A DNA stretch of 38,463 bases from the NCBI GenBank assembly GCA_021158225.1, contig JAGGUZ010000023.1:1-38463 (forward strand), written 5' to 3'. A program made the translations under genes and the position numbers. Shown piece after piece: positions 1 through 8,201 of this stretch. Origin of the DNA: a bacterium (GTDB taxonomy: Bacteria; Patescibacteriota; Gracilibacteria; UBA1369; PNNO01). Position 1 is the first letter of the stretch; each line of letters opens with the position of its first letter. A model generated the notes under the pieces. The model was not told where the DNA came from. It made no database searches and saw only the letters and a program-made list of their open reading frames with translations.

Positions 1-577
1 ATCGATATTTAAGTAAAGATCTTCTATATTGGCTATCCGATGACAACGATCCGTCAATGAAAAATTGTGTGGCTGGAGTCCCAATTTTTGGTTCTATGGA
101 GAAATATGCATCAGGTTTTGTGTTTTCAACTACATAAATTTTTTGAGTTGTGCTTGAGACATTACCGGCTCGGTCCAGTACTTCCATTCTTACTGTTTTT
201 AGTCCCGGAGTGGTGTAGATATGTTTTTCTGTTTTTGTTGTTGAAAAATATGTATCTACTTGTCCGTCATCTTCAAAATCAAAGCGAACTTCAAGAAAAT
301 ATGTCGAAGTTTCTTCGTCTGTTGATCCGTTTCCATCAAAAGTAAAGACAGTCTTCGTTGTTCCGCTTAGTTGATCTAAGTTTCTACTGTTGTTTCTAAC
401 TTTTAATATGGCTTTCGGTGGAAGATCCTCTTCGTTTTCCCCGTAACTATAAGGGATATAACTATTTGTATTGGTCATATCGCTTGCAAGCATATTCGCA
501 TATACCGTAAAAGGGTTTATAAACGGTAGTATAACGAATATTATGGTAATAACAATAAGCAACATTCTTTTTGTCAT
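1..577 (-). CDS. Secreted PKD-domain protein, C-terminus cut by window edge
   Basis: An open frame of 192 codons runs from an ATG at 577 to the left edge with no stop, so only the N-terminal part is present. Residues about 4-27 form a hydrophobic signal peptide ending in a VYAN-like cleavage region. Residues about 60-145 look like a PKD/Ig-like beta-sandwich: a VFTFDGNGSTDEE stretch, then VRFDFEDDGQ and a strand ending in VEVLDRAGN-like text. A second repeat begins near residue 155 (PDAYFSIEP, then IDGSLSSDS). This family is usually exported and displayed on the cell surface for adhesion or polymer binding. It is a separate unit from the baseplate-like gene, with 65 bp and a probable promoter between them. 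Function beyond surface display is unknown. Confidence 0.75.
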   Translation of the reverse strand, partial: MTKRMLLIVITIIFVILPFINPFTVYANMLASDMTNTNSYIPYSYGENEEDLPPKAILKVRNNSRNLDQLSGTTKTVFTFDGNGSTDEETSTYFLEVRFDFEDDGQVDTYFSTTKTEKHIYTTPGLKTVRMEVLDRAGNVSSTTQKIYVVENTKPDAYFSIEPKIGTPATQFFIDGSLSSDSQYRRSLLKYR

Positions 578-609
578 TTTTTTAGCACATTAACAAAAAC
601 AAGGGATGC

Positions 610-638
610 ATTTTGCTATAAATAATTAAAAAAGTCAA
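610..638 (-). promoter_or_regulatory. Probable promoter of the PKD protein gene
   Basis: On the minus strand TTGACT is followed after 17 bp by CAAAAT, about 33 bp before the ATG at 577. The -35 box is good and the -10 is only a partial match. Confidence 0.4.
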
Positions 639-642
639 GTAG

Positions 643-2496
643 CTATAAAGATTCTACAACTTTAATTTTAATATTATCCGGTACGGACGGAATATTTGGA
701 GACCAAGCTGGCCAGCTGTCTATTGATACGCTGTTAACGGAAGGTAATTGTTGTATGTAGTTTTCAGCTTCTTTTACGCTTTTCCCCATGATATGTTCTT
801 TGATATTCTTGATAATCCTTCTGCCTCCTTCTTTGTCAGGGCTTATCTCGTATTGTTCGAGTCCCTTGATTGTAGCTGTTATTTTTTGTCTGCTTGGGTC
901 ATCGCCTTCTTCAATTGGAATAAGCCTTATACTCACACTGTCAGTATCTATTTTTGTTAGAATTTTTTCCGGGTTTCTTGAGATTTTAAGTTTTGTTCTA
1001 AGAATATTAAGGAGTTCGTTGTAATTGTAAGAAATACCTTTCGCATACATTTGTCCTGTTACTTCAAATGAATCCGTGATTTTTCCTTCCAAATTATCCG
1101 GAATAGAGATCACGGCTTTATCGGTATAAAAAGCTCCATTCCCAGTTAGAAGGGTTAATTCCATGTTTTTTTCTTGATTCAATTTCAAAAGTTGCATTTT
1201 TAATTCCTCTTCAACCGAGTTTGTGAGCTCGGCTTCCATTTTTCCTCGAGCCGCATCAAGATCTTCAGCGGAAATCATTTTATGCGTAATTGTTTCGCCA
1301 CCACTAAAAGCGGACTTATTTTCTGCATATATTTTTCGTCTGTTAGCTTCGGAAAGTCCGGGTAAAAAGAATTTGGTTGGCTCTATATTGCCTCGCTTAC
1401 CTATAATTTGCCCATTTGCATCAGTTTCATCTGCTACAACAAAAGCATTCACTGTGCCCGGAGCGCTAAGAGAAGCTGGGGGAACTGTTATTCCTTTTTG
1501 AATTCTAAAGACCAGTCCATCATCTGTCTGGAACCTTGTTTGTTCTATTAAAGGCCACTTTTTGCCCGAAGTGTTAAAAATAGTTATTGTTCCTTTGGCG
1601 TTTTTTCCTTCAAATTTATTCCCCGTTGGGTGGTATGTAATTGTTTTTATAATTGTTACATCAATGGGGAAACTTGCTATTGCGTTTGATGGATGAGTAT
1701 CCAAGTATTTGCTGTTACTTGTTGCATCCGCCAAGATTACATTGGAAGAAACAGTTAGCGTGTTTGATTTTGGCGTAATTTTAACGGTAGCTCCTGGGAT
1801 TGCTATATAAATAATCAAAAACAATATAAGTACGGAGATTGTTATAAGAATCGTTAATGCTTGTCTGTTTGGAGATACAAGAACATATCGATTTTTTTCT
1901 TTTTTTCTCTTTTCTTTTGCTCTGGCTTTTGGGGTTAAAGGTCTTTTTACGCTTTTATCAGTTTTTTTTGTTCTTCTAATAAGTTCTGCTATTGATATTT
2001 TTTTTGATTTGAGTCTTGTTGGAGTATCGTCTTCAAATGTATTTATACTTGCAGTAAGTGGTGAGATTTTTAAATGATCATCGGTTAATTTTCCAGATAC
2101 AAGAGACGGATGCTCGTTTCCTTCAAGTTTGTCGAAAACTGTGAATCCGGCTCTGCTTGCAAGCTGTATTCCGTTTGTATCATTGGTTATAATAAAGATG
2201 TTTTTCTTGATGTCTTCTGCTTTTCGCTTTAAAATTCGAAGATTTACAATGCTTTGAAACAAAACCGCTCTTTTTGGGATAACAATATAAATATTCTTCA
2301 TTTTATATTTCTTGAGCTTGTCGTAGATGCTTGTAATTTCATCATCTATATCTGTAAAAAGCACTTTCTTCTTTGAAATAATCTTTGTCTGCATCTCAAG
2401 CTTTTTTGCAGAGTTTGTCTCTTTGGAAGAAATGCTTCTTTTTTTCAATGAAACATTTTTGGTTTCCGATTTTTCTTTCTTTCGTGGAGGATTCAT
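643..2496 (-). CDS. Membrane-anchored baseplate-J-like protein
   Basis: 617 residues in three parts. Residues 1-45 are Lys/Ser-rich and disordered. Residues about 46-130 look like a small alpha/beta domain (VLFTDIDDEITSIY, IYIVIPKRAVLF, IFIITNDTNGIQLASRAGF). A basic linker (about 160-205) precedes one transmembrane helix at about 213-233. The remaining 380 residues would be outside the cell and are beta-rich, with a pattern I associate with the baseplate J/gp47-like proteins annotated in many CPR genomes. No enzyme motif is visible. It starts 4 bp after the ftsA stop and is almost certainly co-transcribed with it, which suggests an envelope or division-linked role. The baseplate label is a family resemblance, not evidence of an injection device. 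Confidence 0.55.
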   Translation of the reverse strand: MNPPRKKEKSETKNVSLKKRSISSKETNSAKKLEMQTKIISKKKVLFTDIDDEITSIYDKLKKYKMKNIYIVIPKRAVLFQSIVNLRILKRKAEDIKKNIFIITNDTNGIQLASRAGFTVFDKLEGNEHPSLVSGKLTDDHLKISPLTASINTFEDDTPTRLKSKKISIAELIRRTKKTDKSVKRPLTPKARAKEKRKKEKNRYVLVSPNRQALTILITISVLILFLIIYIAIPGATVKITPKSNTLTVSSNVILADATSNSKYLDTHPSNAIASFPIDVTIIKTITYHPTGNKFEGKNAKGTITIFNTSGKKWPLIEQTRFQTDDGLVFRIQKGITVPPASLSAPGTVNAFVVADETDANGQIIGKRGNIEPTKFFLPGLSEANRRKIYAENKSAFSGGETITHKMISAEDLDAARGKMEAELTNSVEEELKMQLLKLNQEKNMELTLLTGNGAFYTDKAVISIPDNLEGKITDSFEVTGQMYAKGISYNYNELLNILRTKLKISRNPEKILTKIDTDSVSIRLIPIEEGDDPSRQKITATIKGLEQYEISPDKEGGRRIIKNIKEHIMGKSVKEAENYIQQLPSVNSVSIDSWPAWSPNIPSVPDNIKIKVVESL

Positions 2497-2500
2497 AACT

Positions 2501-3751
2501 TTAAATTTGCATTAAACGAACGATCTTTTTTAATATTTTAGATAGTACTTTTTCTTCACCCAAATACTCAAGTCCAAGATTTGCGAGGGAGAGAGGAGTG
2601 ATATCTTGCTGGTCTTTTAGTCTTTTAGTCTCATCCGCCATATTGTTTACCATCTTAGGTTGAAGAAAATTAACATGTGGTTTTTGAGAGAACGGCAATT
2701 TTCTAAACCATTCTCTTGTTTCCAAAACTTCTTTTATCTCAGGTAAATGAGCTCCTCCTCCGCATAACAGAATTTTCGATGGTAATATGTCGATTTCTTC
2801 GAATTCGGCTAATGTTAAAGCTACTCCGGAAAGCCAAACTTCACAATCGCTTTTCATAGCCTCACGTATGATTTTATGAGATTGTTTCTCAAGTTTATCC
2901 GAGCTATACGCTATTTTAACATCCTCAGCTTCTTCGAAAGAAATATTTAAACTCTGTGCCAGTCTTTTTGTAAAAGTTCTGCCTCCAAGAGTAAACATGC
3001 GGGTTCCTTCTACGCTACCGTTTCTTACAACGGCAATATCTGTTGTCCCTCCGCCTATATCAATAAATATTGCTGAAAAATTTCCGCCGTTTTCATCTCC
3101 GAGACATCTTGCTACTGCGTAAGGTTCGGCTGTTATAGCCATTAATTCTTTATTTAATTCGGCGGCTATTGTTTGAAGTGCTCCAAAATGAACTAGCGGT
3201 GCAAACGCATTAAAAATACTTATATCAACATCTTTTCCTTGAAAGCCTATGGGATTTGAAACTTTGTAACTGTCTATTTGAACATCTACAATTGCCGCAT
3301 TTACAAGTTTTACATCTATTTCGTTATATCCGGTTTCGAAGGCAAGATCGCTTCTTACTTTGTCAAAAGCTTTCCATTGGATTTTATGGACGATATTTTT
3401 AAGCTCAGCCAAATCTATTTTCATACTTGGCTCTCTTCTTGTATAAGAAAGTGTTGTTGTAGCCCCTTTTACAAGTTCTCCAGCGATTCCCATAATCATT
3501 TGATTTGCTGAAATACCAGCCATTCTTTCGGCATCTTTAATCGCTTTTTGGCAATTATGTATAACTCCGCTGATATCGGTTACAGCACCACTTTGCATAT
3601 CTCCAAGTTTTTGTTTTTGTCTTCCAACTCCGATTACTCGTCCTTTCGTGCCTTCGGAGACGCAAACAAGAGCTTTTACAATTTCGGTGCCGATATCAAG
3701 CGCAAGGTAAATATTTCTACCACCGGTCGCTTTTCGTGTGAAAATAGCCAT
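2501..3751 (-). CDS. ftsA: FtsA-like actin-fold cell-division ATPase
   Basis: Actin-superfamily protein of about 416 residues. Phosphate-1 motif LALDIGTEIVKALV lies near the N-terminus. The inserted SHS2-type (1C) region follows (MIMGIAGELVKG). Phosphate-2 is FIDIGGGTTDIAVV and the adenosine motif is ILLCGGGAHLPEI. The C-terminus ends in a short amphipathic helix (ILKKIVRLMQI), as in FtsA membrane-targeting tails, which favours FtsA over the shorter PilM. FtsA tethers FtsZ to the membrane at the division site; no ftsZ is in the window. The frame also has a TTG 24 bp upstream (3775). I prefer the ATG at 3751 because the promoter at 3792-3820 would start the RNA near 3785, giving a 34-nt leader. 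The baseplate-J-like gene follows after 4 bp. Confidence 0.8.
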   Translation of the reverse strand: MAIFTRKATGGRNIYLALDIGTEIVKALVCVSEGTKGRVIGVGRQKQKLGDMQSGAVTDISGVIHNCQKAIKDAERMAGISANQMIMGIAGELVKGATTTLSYTRREPSMKIDLAELKNIVHKIQWKAFDKVRSDLAFETGYNEIDVKLVNAAIVDVQIDSYKVSNPIGFQGKDVDISIFNAFAPLVHFGALQTIAAELNKELMAITAEPYAVARCLGDENGGNFSAIFIDIGGGTTDIAVVRNGSVEGTRMFTLGGRTFTKRLAQSLNISFEEAEDVKIAYSSDKLEKQSHKIIREAMKSDCEVWLSGVALTLAEFEEIDILPSKILLCGGGAHLPEIKEVLETREWFRKLPFSQKPHVNFLQPKMVNNMADETKRLKDQQDITPLSLANLGLEYLGEEKVLSKILKKIVRLMQI

Positions 3752-3791
3752 TAGTGAGATGAAAAAAGCCTTCAAGAATTTAAGCTTGTAT

Positions 3792-3820
3792 ATTGTATAG
3801 AAAGCCTATGTTATGGTCAA
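3792..3820 (-). promoter_or_regulatory. Sigma-70-type promoter of ftsA operon
   Basis: Minus strand reads TTGACC, 17 bp, TACAAT. Predicted start near 3785 gives a leader of about 34 nt to the ATG at 3751. Confidence 0.65.
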
Positions 3821-3900
3821 GAGGCAAAGAATAAAGATTTTTTCTGCTCTTGACATATATCTAAAGATTGCTATTGAATACGACCAATAAAATCATCCTT

Positions 3901-5019
3901 TTATTTAAACCAATCTCCGGCTTCATCAAATGAGATTTTTTTCTCGTTTTTTTGATTATGCTTTTCAAATCCCAGTTTGATTATTTCGTCTATTAACTTT
4001 GGGTATGATATTCCTGATTTTTGCCACATTTTCGGATACATGCTTATAGCGGTAAAACCGGGCATGGTGTTTATCTCGTTTAAAAGTAATTGTTTGGTGT
4101 TCTTATCATAAAAAATATCTACTCTTGCAAGACCGCTTGCGTCTAGCACTTTATATGCTTTAAGAGCCATTTCTTGAACCTCTTTTTCAAGAGATTGGGG
4201 AATGTCGGCAGGGACCTGCGTGCTTGATTTGCCATCAATGTATTTGTCGTTGTAATCGTAGAATTCTCCTCCAACCAAAACTTCTCCGACATGTGCAATA
4301 CGAGGATTTTCATTCCCTAACACAGCACATTCCAGTTCTCTTACTTCAAGACCTTTTTCAATCAGAATGCGGTGGTCAAATTGGCATGCTAGATCAATTG
4401 CTTTTTTTAAATCGTCCTGTGTTTTTGCTTTTGTAATTCCAACAGAAGATCCCATGTTGGCAGGTTTTACGAAGATCGGATATTCAAGTTCATTTTCAAT
4501 TTTTTGTATTATTTCGTCTCTATCCATATCCCATGCTTGCTTATTTATCCCAATATAAGGAATAATCGGAAGACCCGCTTGGTCCCAAACCGCTTTTGTC
4601 ATTAGTTTATCCATACCTACAGACGAAGTAAGCACACCGCAACCGGTATATGGAACATTTGCCATTTCAAAAAGCCCTTGAATTGTGCCGTCTTCACCAT
4701 ATGGACCATGTAATGCGGGAAAGAAAATATCTATATGTAATTTTTTGTAACTCTCGTTTTCGGATAGATGTAAAAGTTCATTGGATCCGCTTTTTGAATT
4801 TAATGAAACGGCCGAAAGCCCGCTGTAATCTCCTGCTTGAAATAATTTTATTATGTTATCACCAGAGAACCATCTTCCATCTTTTGTTATCCCTATTGGA
4901 ATAATGTCGTATTTTTTTTTATCTATTGATTCTATGATGTTTTTTGCGGAAACAATAGAAACTTCATGTTCTCCGCTACGTCCGCCGAAAACAATTGCTA
5001 CGCGAATTTTATCGACCAT
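3901..5019 (-). CDS. ddl: D-alanine--D-alanine ligase
   Basis: ATP-grasp ligase that joins two D-alanines for the peptidoglycan pentapeptide in the cytoplasm. The N-terminal VAIVFGGRSGEHEVS signature, the HGPYGEDGTIQG motif (about residues 99-110), the ATP-grasp core around IFVKPANMGSSVGI and the metal/product site LLLNEINTMPGF near residues 310-325 are all present. Length is 372, at the usual DdlA size of about 360 plus a short polar tail. It stands alone on the minus strand, divergent from the Bax-inhibitor operon. Its presence supports a cell wall with D-Ala-D-Ala. No alanine racemase or MurF is in the window. Confidence 0.95.
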   Translation of the reverse strand: MVDKIRVAIVFGGRSGEHEVSIVSAKNIIESIDKKKYDIIPIGITKDGRWFSGDNIIKLFQAGDYSGLSAVSLNSKSGSNELLHLSENESYKKLHIDIFFPALHGPYGEDGTIQGLFEMANVPYTGCGVLTSSVGMDKLMTKAVWDQAGLPIIPYIGINKQAWDMDRDEIIQKIENELEYPIFVKPANMGSSVGITKAKTQDDLKKAIDLACQFDHRILIEKGLEVRELECAVLGNENPRIAHVGEVLVGGEFYDYNDKYIDGKSSTQVPADIPQSLEKEVQEMALKAYKVLDASGLARVDIFYDKNTKQLLLNEINTMPGFTAISMYPKMWQKSGISYPKLIDEIIKLGFEKHNQKNEKKISFDEAGDWFK

Positions 5020-5071
5020 ATTTATATTGGATTAATTTTCTGGTGAAAACTATATCAGATTTACGGTAAGC

Positions 5072-5099
5072 TTGCATTTAGTTGTAACTTTGATAAACT
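5072..5099 (+). promoter_or_regulatory. Possible promoter of the Bax inhibitor-rnc-pepA run
   Basis: TTGCAT, 16 bp, TAAACT with an upstream TGA extension, ending 27 bp before the ATG at 5127. Moderate match only. Confidence 0.35.
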
Positions 5100-5126
5100 T
5101 TACTACCACAAGTTAATCTTAATTTT

Positions 5127-5804
5127 ATGCGACAATTACATCAAGAAACCACTTTTGGGAGAGGTGGAGAAATTACATCAACATTCTTTGGAAAGGTTAT
5201 GTTTGCATTTGCACTTGCAATTTTAGTCTCAACTCTTGGAGTTTGGCTTAGCTTTACTTATTTAATCGAAATTTTTGTAAATACTCCCAGTTTAATTTGG
5301 ATAGTTTTCATAGCTGAGCTTGCTCTTATATTCACTTCTCCGATGTGGAGTAAAAACAGACCTTTTAATTACGTACTTTTTGCGTTATTCGCACTTTTAA
5401 CCGGTATTTCTATCACGCCTCTTCTTCTTATGGCCACGATGACGGCCGGAAGTGGTGTTGTCGTTAAAGCTTTGCTTGCGACTGTTTTTATGTTTATGGC
5501 TACCGGGATAATTGGATGGACTACAAAAAGATCACTCGAAGGAATGAGAGGTTTTTTGTTTATCACTCTTATTGGAATGGTAATTATCGGGGTAATAGGG
5601 ATGTTTGTTCCATGGGGGAGTGGTTTTGAGATGATATATTCCGGGATAGGAGTGATTCTTTTTAGCGCATACACCATGTACGATTTCCAAAAAATCAAGA
5701 AATATCCGGAAGATAGGTATATTGATGCTGCACTTGGACTGTATTTAGATATTTTCAATTTGTTTATTTTTATACTTAGACTTATTTTAAGCCAACGATC
5801 ATGA
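5127..5804 (+). CDS. Bax inhibitor-1/YccA family membrane protein
   Basis: 225 residues with about seven hydrophobic helices after a polar N-terminus. The family features visible are the early FFGKVMFAFALAIL helix, the repeated MTAGSGVVVKALLATVFMFM helix pair, and the C-terminal YTMYDFQKIKK plus ALGLYLDIFNLFIFILRLI signature that carries the conserved acidic residues. Bacterial members are pH-sensitive calcium-leak channels or FtsH-interacting quality-control proteins; which applies here cannot be told. It is first in a plus-strand run and its TGA stop overlaps the next ATG (ATGA at 5801), so the two genes are likely translationally coupled. Confidence 0.9.
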   Translation: MRQLHQETTFGRGGEITSTFFGKVMFAFALAILVSTLGVWLSFTYLIEIFVNTPSLIWIVFIAELALIFTSPMWSKNRPFNYVLFALFALLTGISITPLLLMATMTAGSGVVVKALLATVFMFMATGIIGWTTKRSLEGMRGFLFITLIGMVIIGVIGMFVPWGSGFEMIYSGIGVILFSAYTMYDFQKIKKYPEDRYIDAALGLYLDIFNLFIFILRLILSQRS

Positions 5805-6367
5805 GACAAGATGGGTTTGTGTTTAAGTCCGGAGATCTTGTGCATGAGAAGCAGGGGACTCGGATTGCTTTTGAAATAAAAGAACGATTGGGTTTTGATT
5901 TTGGATTAAATATCAAGCCTGTTTCTTTATTCTCAGCTGAAATTGTTTTTATGAAAATTGATGGAGGAATACATGCGCATATTAAAAATGCACATATTGA
6001 TTTTGAGTTTACTTGTACAAAATGTGGGAAAAAATATACGGAAGAAGTTTATGTGGATGAGGCGGAAAGAGTTTACTTTTTTGAAAGACGGAAAGAGAAC
6101 GGGGATGTGTTTGATAATTACTATGTCGATTTAAAAAATATGACAATTGATATTTCGGAATTTATTAGACAGGAAATTATCTTGCATTTTCCAACGATTC
6201 CAGTATGCTCTAGTAGCTGTAAAGGGCTTTGCCCAATATGCGGAGCTGATTTAAACGACAGTTCTTGTTCATGTGGGAAACTTGAGCCTGAGCAGACTAA
6301 ACCACTCGCAATACTTAAAACATTATATAATGCCAAAGCATCCGGTACCGAAAAAAAAGACCTCTAA
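5801..6367 (+). CDS. YceD/DUF177 family zinc-ribbon protein
   Basis: 188 residues, typical for DUF177 (YceD), which is linked to 23S rRNA accumulation in bacteria and plastids. Two Cys pairs are present: [10 protein letters not shown] near residue 69 and [14 protein letters not shown] near residue 147, with a further SCSCG. The gene lies directly before rpmF, the canonical yceD-rpmF arrangement, and overlaps it by 38 bp. Expected role: large-subunit assembly together with L32, in the same run as nusB and rnc, which also act on rRNA. Confidence 0.85.
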   Translation: MRQDGFVFKSGDLVHEKQGTRIAFEIKERLGFDFGLNIKPVSLFSAEIVFMKIDGGIHAHIKNAHIDFEFTCTKCGKKYTEEVYVDEAERVYFFERRKENGDVFDNYYVDLKNMTIDISEFIRQEIILHFPTIPVCSSSCKGLCPICGADLNDSSCSCGKLEPEQTKPLAILKTLYNAKASGTEKKDL

Positions 6368-6569
6368 GTCAACGACGAAACGCAGATATAGCTCATTCGA
6401 GAAGAAAACGCAAACAAAATTGGCTGATCGTATTCATGTTGTAAAATGTCCAAATTGCGGAGCTGCCAAAATGCTTCATCATGTTTGTCCGGAGTGTGGG
6501 CAGTATAAAGGGCGACAAGTTATCGATCAAGCTAAGAAATTGGATAAAATCACTAAAGTAAAAGCGTAA
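6330..6569 (+). CDS. rpmF: 50S ribosomal protein L32
   Basis: 79 residues beginning [14 protein letters not shown], the characteristic L32 N-terminus, with the zinc ribbon [17 protein letters not shown] at about 42-58. An in-frame upstream ATG (6273) would add 19 residues unlike any L32, so the start at 6330 is preferred; this places the first 38 bp inside the yceD-like gene. All four zinc-binding cysteines are kept. Confidence 0.95.
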   Translation: MPKHPVPKKKTSKSTTKRRYSSFEKKTQTKLADRIHVVKCPNCGAAKMLHHVCPECGQYKGRQVIDQAKKLDKITKVKA

Positions 6570-6575
6570 GAAAAT

Positions 6576-7025
6576 ATGGCAAGTTATCGTCACTTGGCAA
6601 GAATTGCAGTAATGCAAACGATCTTCGAATATGAGTTCGATAGGCAAATCGCTCTTAAAAAAGACGCCAAACCTGTTGATAAGCTTGCGTATAACATAAA
6701 GCAGTTGTCATCAAAGGTTAAAGATCTTTTCTTTGCCAGAAGTACTCTTAAGGGTGTTTTGGAAAATCAAAAAGAAATATATAAAATTCTTAAAAAAAAT
6801 GCTCCCGAATGGCCGGTTGAAAAAATTGCACCTGTTGACCGTGCAATACTTGAAATTGGAATTTACGAAATCGTTTTTTCAGATGATATCCCTCCTGTAG
6901 TAGCTATTAACGAGTCGATCGAAATTGCAAAGGTTTATGGGGATACAAATTCGGCAAAATTTATTAACGGTGTACTTAGCGCCGTAATGACTGAAAATAC
7001 TAATAATAAAAAAAATGATAAATAG
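6576..7025 (+). CDS. nusB: Transcription antitermination factor NusB
   Basis: 149 residues. The N-terminal SYRHLARIAVMQTIFEYEF and the C-terminal signature KIAPVDRAILEIGIYEI...PPVVAINESIEIAKVYG...FINGVL are diagnostic of NusB, an all-helical protein that binds boxA RNA with NusE/S10 for rRNA antitermination. It begins 6 bp after rpmF and its end overlaps the RNase III start by 11 bp. The neighbourhood is an rRNA transcription and processing cluster. Confidence 0.93.
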   Translation: MASYRHLARIAVMQTIFEYEFDRQIALKKDAKPVDKLAYNIKQLSSKVKDLFFARSTLKGVLENQKEIYKILKKNAPEWPVEKIAPVDRAILEIGIYEIVFSDDIPPVVAINESIEIAKVYGDTNSAKFINGVLSAVMTENTNNKKNDK

Positions 7026-7716
7026 ATATGAAGAGCTTGAGAAAAACATAGGTATAACTTTTAAGAATAAAGGACTTTTGGATAATGCTTTTGTCCACAG
7101 GTCATTTATGAATGAGTACAATAAAGGAGATAAGGAGGATAACGAGCGTCTTGAATTTCTTGGGGATGCGGTTTTGGAACTTGTTGTTACGGAGTATTTG
7201 TATAAGACTTATCCTGATGAAGATGAAGGGCATTTAACGAATTGGAGATCGGCGCTTGTTAAAGGAAAACATTTGGCTGAGGTGGGGAAAGAGCTTGAAC
7301 TTGGGAATTATTTGTATTTAAGTCACGGGGAGGAGAAATCGGGAGGAAGAAAGAAAAATTATATATTGGCGAATACGGTTGAAGCTTTAATAGGAGCTCT
7401 TTATCTAGATAAAGGGTACAGGATCTCCCATACTTTTATTTCCAAATTTATTATTACAAGGTTAGAAAGAATTTTAGAGGAAGGGCTTCATGTGGATGCT
7501 AAATCTCATTTGCAGGAGATGTCTCAGGAAAAAATTTCCATAACTCCGGAGTATAAGCTTGTAAGTGAAACGGGGCCGGATCATGCTAAGAGTTTTGTTA
7601 TGGCTGTTTATTTTGGGGATGATAAGGTTGGAGAAGGAGAGGGAAGTAGTAAACAAAAAGCGGAAGAGGAGTCCGCGAGAAACGCACTCTCAAAAATTAA
7701 TTGGGAGAAATTATAA
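7015..7716 (+). CDS. rnc: Ribonuclease III
   Basis: 233 residues, normal for RNase III. The catalytic signature NERLEFLGDAVLELVV (about residues 42-57) and the second acidic site NTVEALIGALYLDKGY (about 119-134) are intact. A double-stranded RNA-binding domain follows, starting at KSHLQEMSQ and ending GEGSSKQKAEEESARNALSKI. It cleaves dsRNA, notably the 30S pre-rRNA. The ATG overlaps the nusB end by 11 bp, indicating coupled translation. Confidence 0.96.
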   Translation: MINRYEELEKNIGITFKNKGLLDNAFVHRSFMNEYNKGDKEDNERLEFLGDAVLELVVTEYLYKTYPDEDEGHLTNWRSALVKGKHLAEVGKELELGNYLYLSHGEEKSGGRKKNYILANTVEALIGALYLDKGYRISHTFISKFIITRLERILEEGLHVDAKSHLQEMSQEKISITPEYKLVSETGPDHAKSFVMAVYFGDDKVGEGEGSSKQKAEEESARNALSKINWEKL

Positions 7717-7735
7717 TTTCTAAATTTAACAATAG

Positions 7736-8149
7736 ATGATTCACGAAAAATCGTGCGGTGTCGTTTTATATTACATGACTAAATCAAGTTCGGCTGAAAT
7801 CTTATTGTTGCATTATCCTGAGGGACATTGGGGTTTCCCCAAAGGGCATACTGAAAAAGGCGAGGATGATTTGCAGACTGCTCTTCGGGAACTAAAAGAG
7901 GAGACGGGGATTGGGTATGTTGAACTTGTTGATGCTTTTAAGGAAAAAATGCATTACCTCTTTAAGAATAAAGGGGAGACGATTTCTAAAGATGTTTATT
8001 TCTTTTTGGCTAAGACGAGCAATAAAAATATTGAGCTCTCTTATGAACATCAAAATTTTGATTGGCTACCTTACGACGAAGCTTTAAAGAGGTTAACTTT
8101 TGATAATGCAAAAGAAATTTTAAAAAAAACAAAGCAATTTCTTGCTTGA
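7736..8149 (+). CDS. Nudix hydrolase (Ap4A-hydrolase-like)
   Basis: 137 residues. The complete Nudix box is GHTEKGEDDLQTALRELKEE followed by TGI (G-x5-E-x7-REL-x-EE), preceded by GHWGFPKGH as in bis(5'-nucleosyl)-tetraphosphatases. The N-terminal KSCGVVLYY strand also fits the Ap4A hydrolase group. Substrate cannot be fixed from sequence. It starts 19 bp after rnc and ends in TGA. Confidence 0.88.
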   Translation: MIHEKSCGVVLYYMTKSSSAEILLLHYPEGHWGFPKGHTEKGEDDLQTALRELKEETGIGYVELVDAFKEKMHYLFKNKGETISKDVYFFLAKTSNKNIELSYEHQNFDWLPYDEALKRLTFDNAKEILKKTKQFLA

Positions 8150-8201
8150 GTCAATTATTTTTTCTATAGTTAAGGTAAATAATATTTTAAAACACATATA
8201 T

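Noticed and set aside
643-2496. Phage or contractile injection system because of the baseplate-like label
   Set aside because: No sheath, tube, tape-measure or spike gene is nearby; the protein is membrane anchored and operonic with ftsA.
643-2515. Plus-strand reading frames inside the baseplate-J-like gene (for example 788-1024, 1223-1501)
   Set aside because: They are antisense frames with hydrophobic low-complexity translations arising from codon bias of the real gene; no start context or motif supports them.
3845-3880. Plus-strand promoter from TTGACA at about 3850
   Set aside because: No -10 box at 16-18 bp and no gene downstream in that orientation.
5802-5804. UGA read as glycine (Gracilibacteria/Absconditabacteria code)
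   Set aside because: TGA ends several intact proteins at their expected length, often in ATGA overlaps with the next gene (5801-5804, 16679-16682) and at 8147-8149. No in-frame TGA interrupts a conserved gene.
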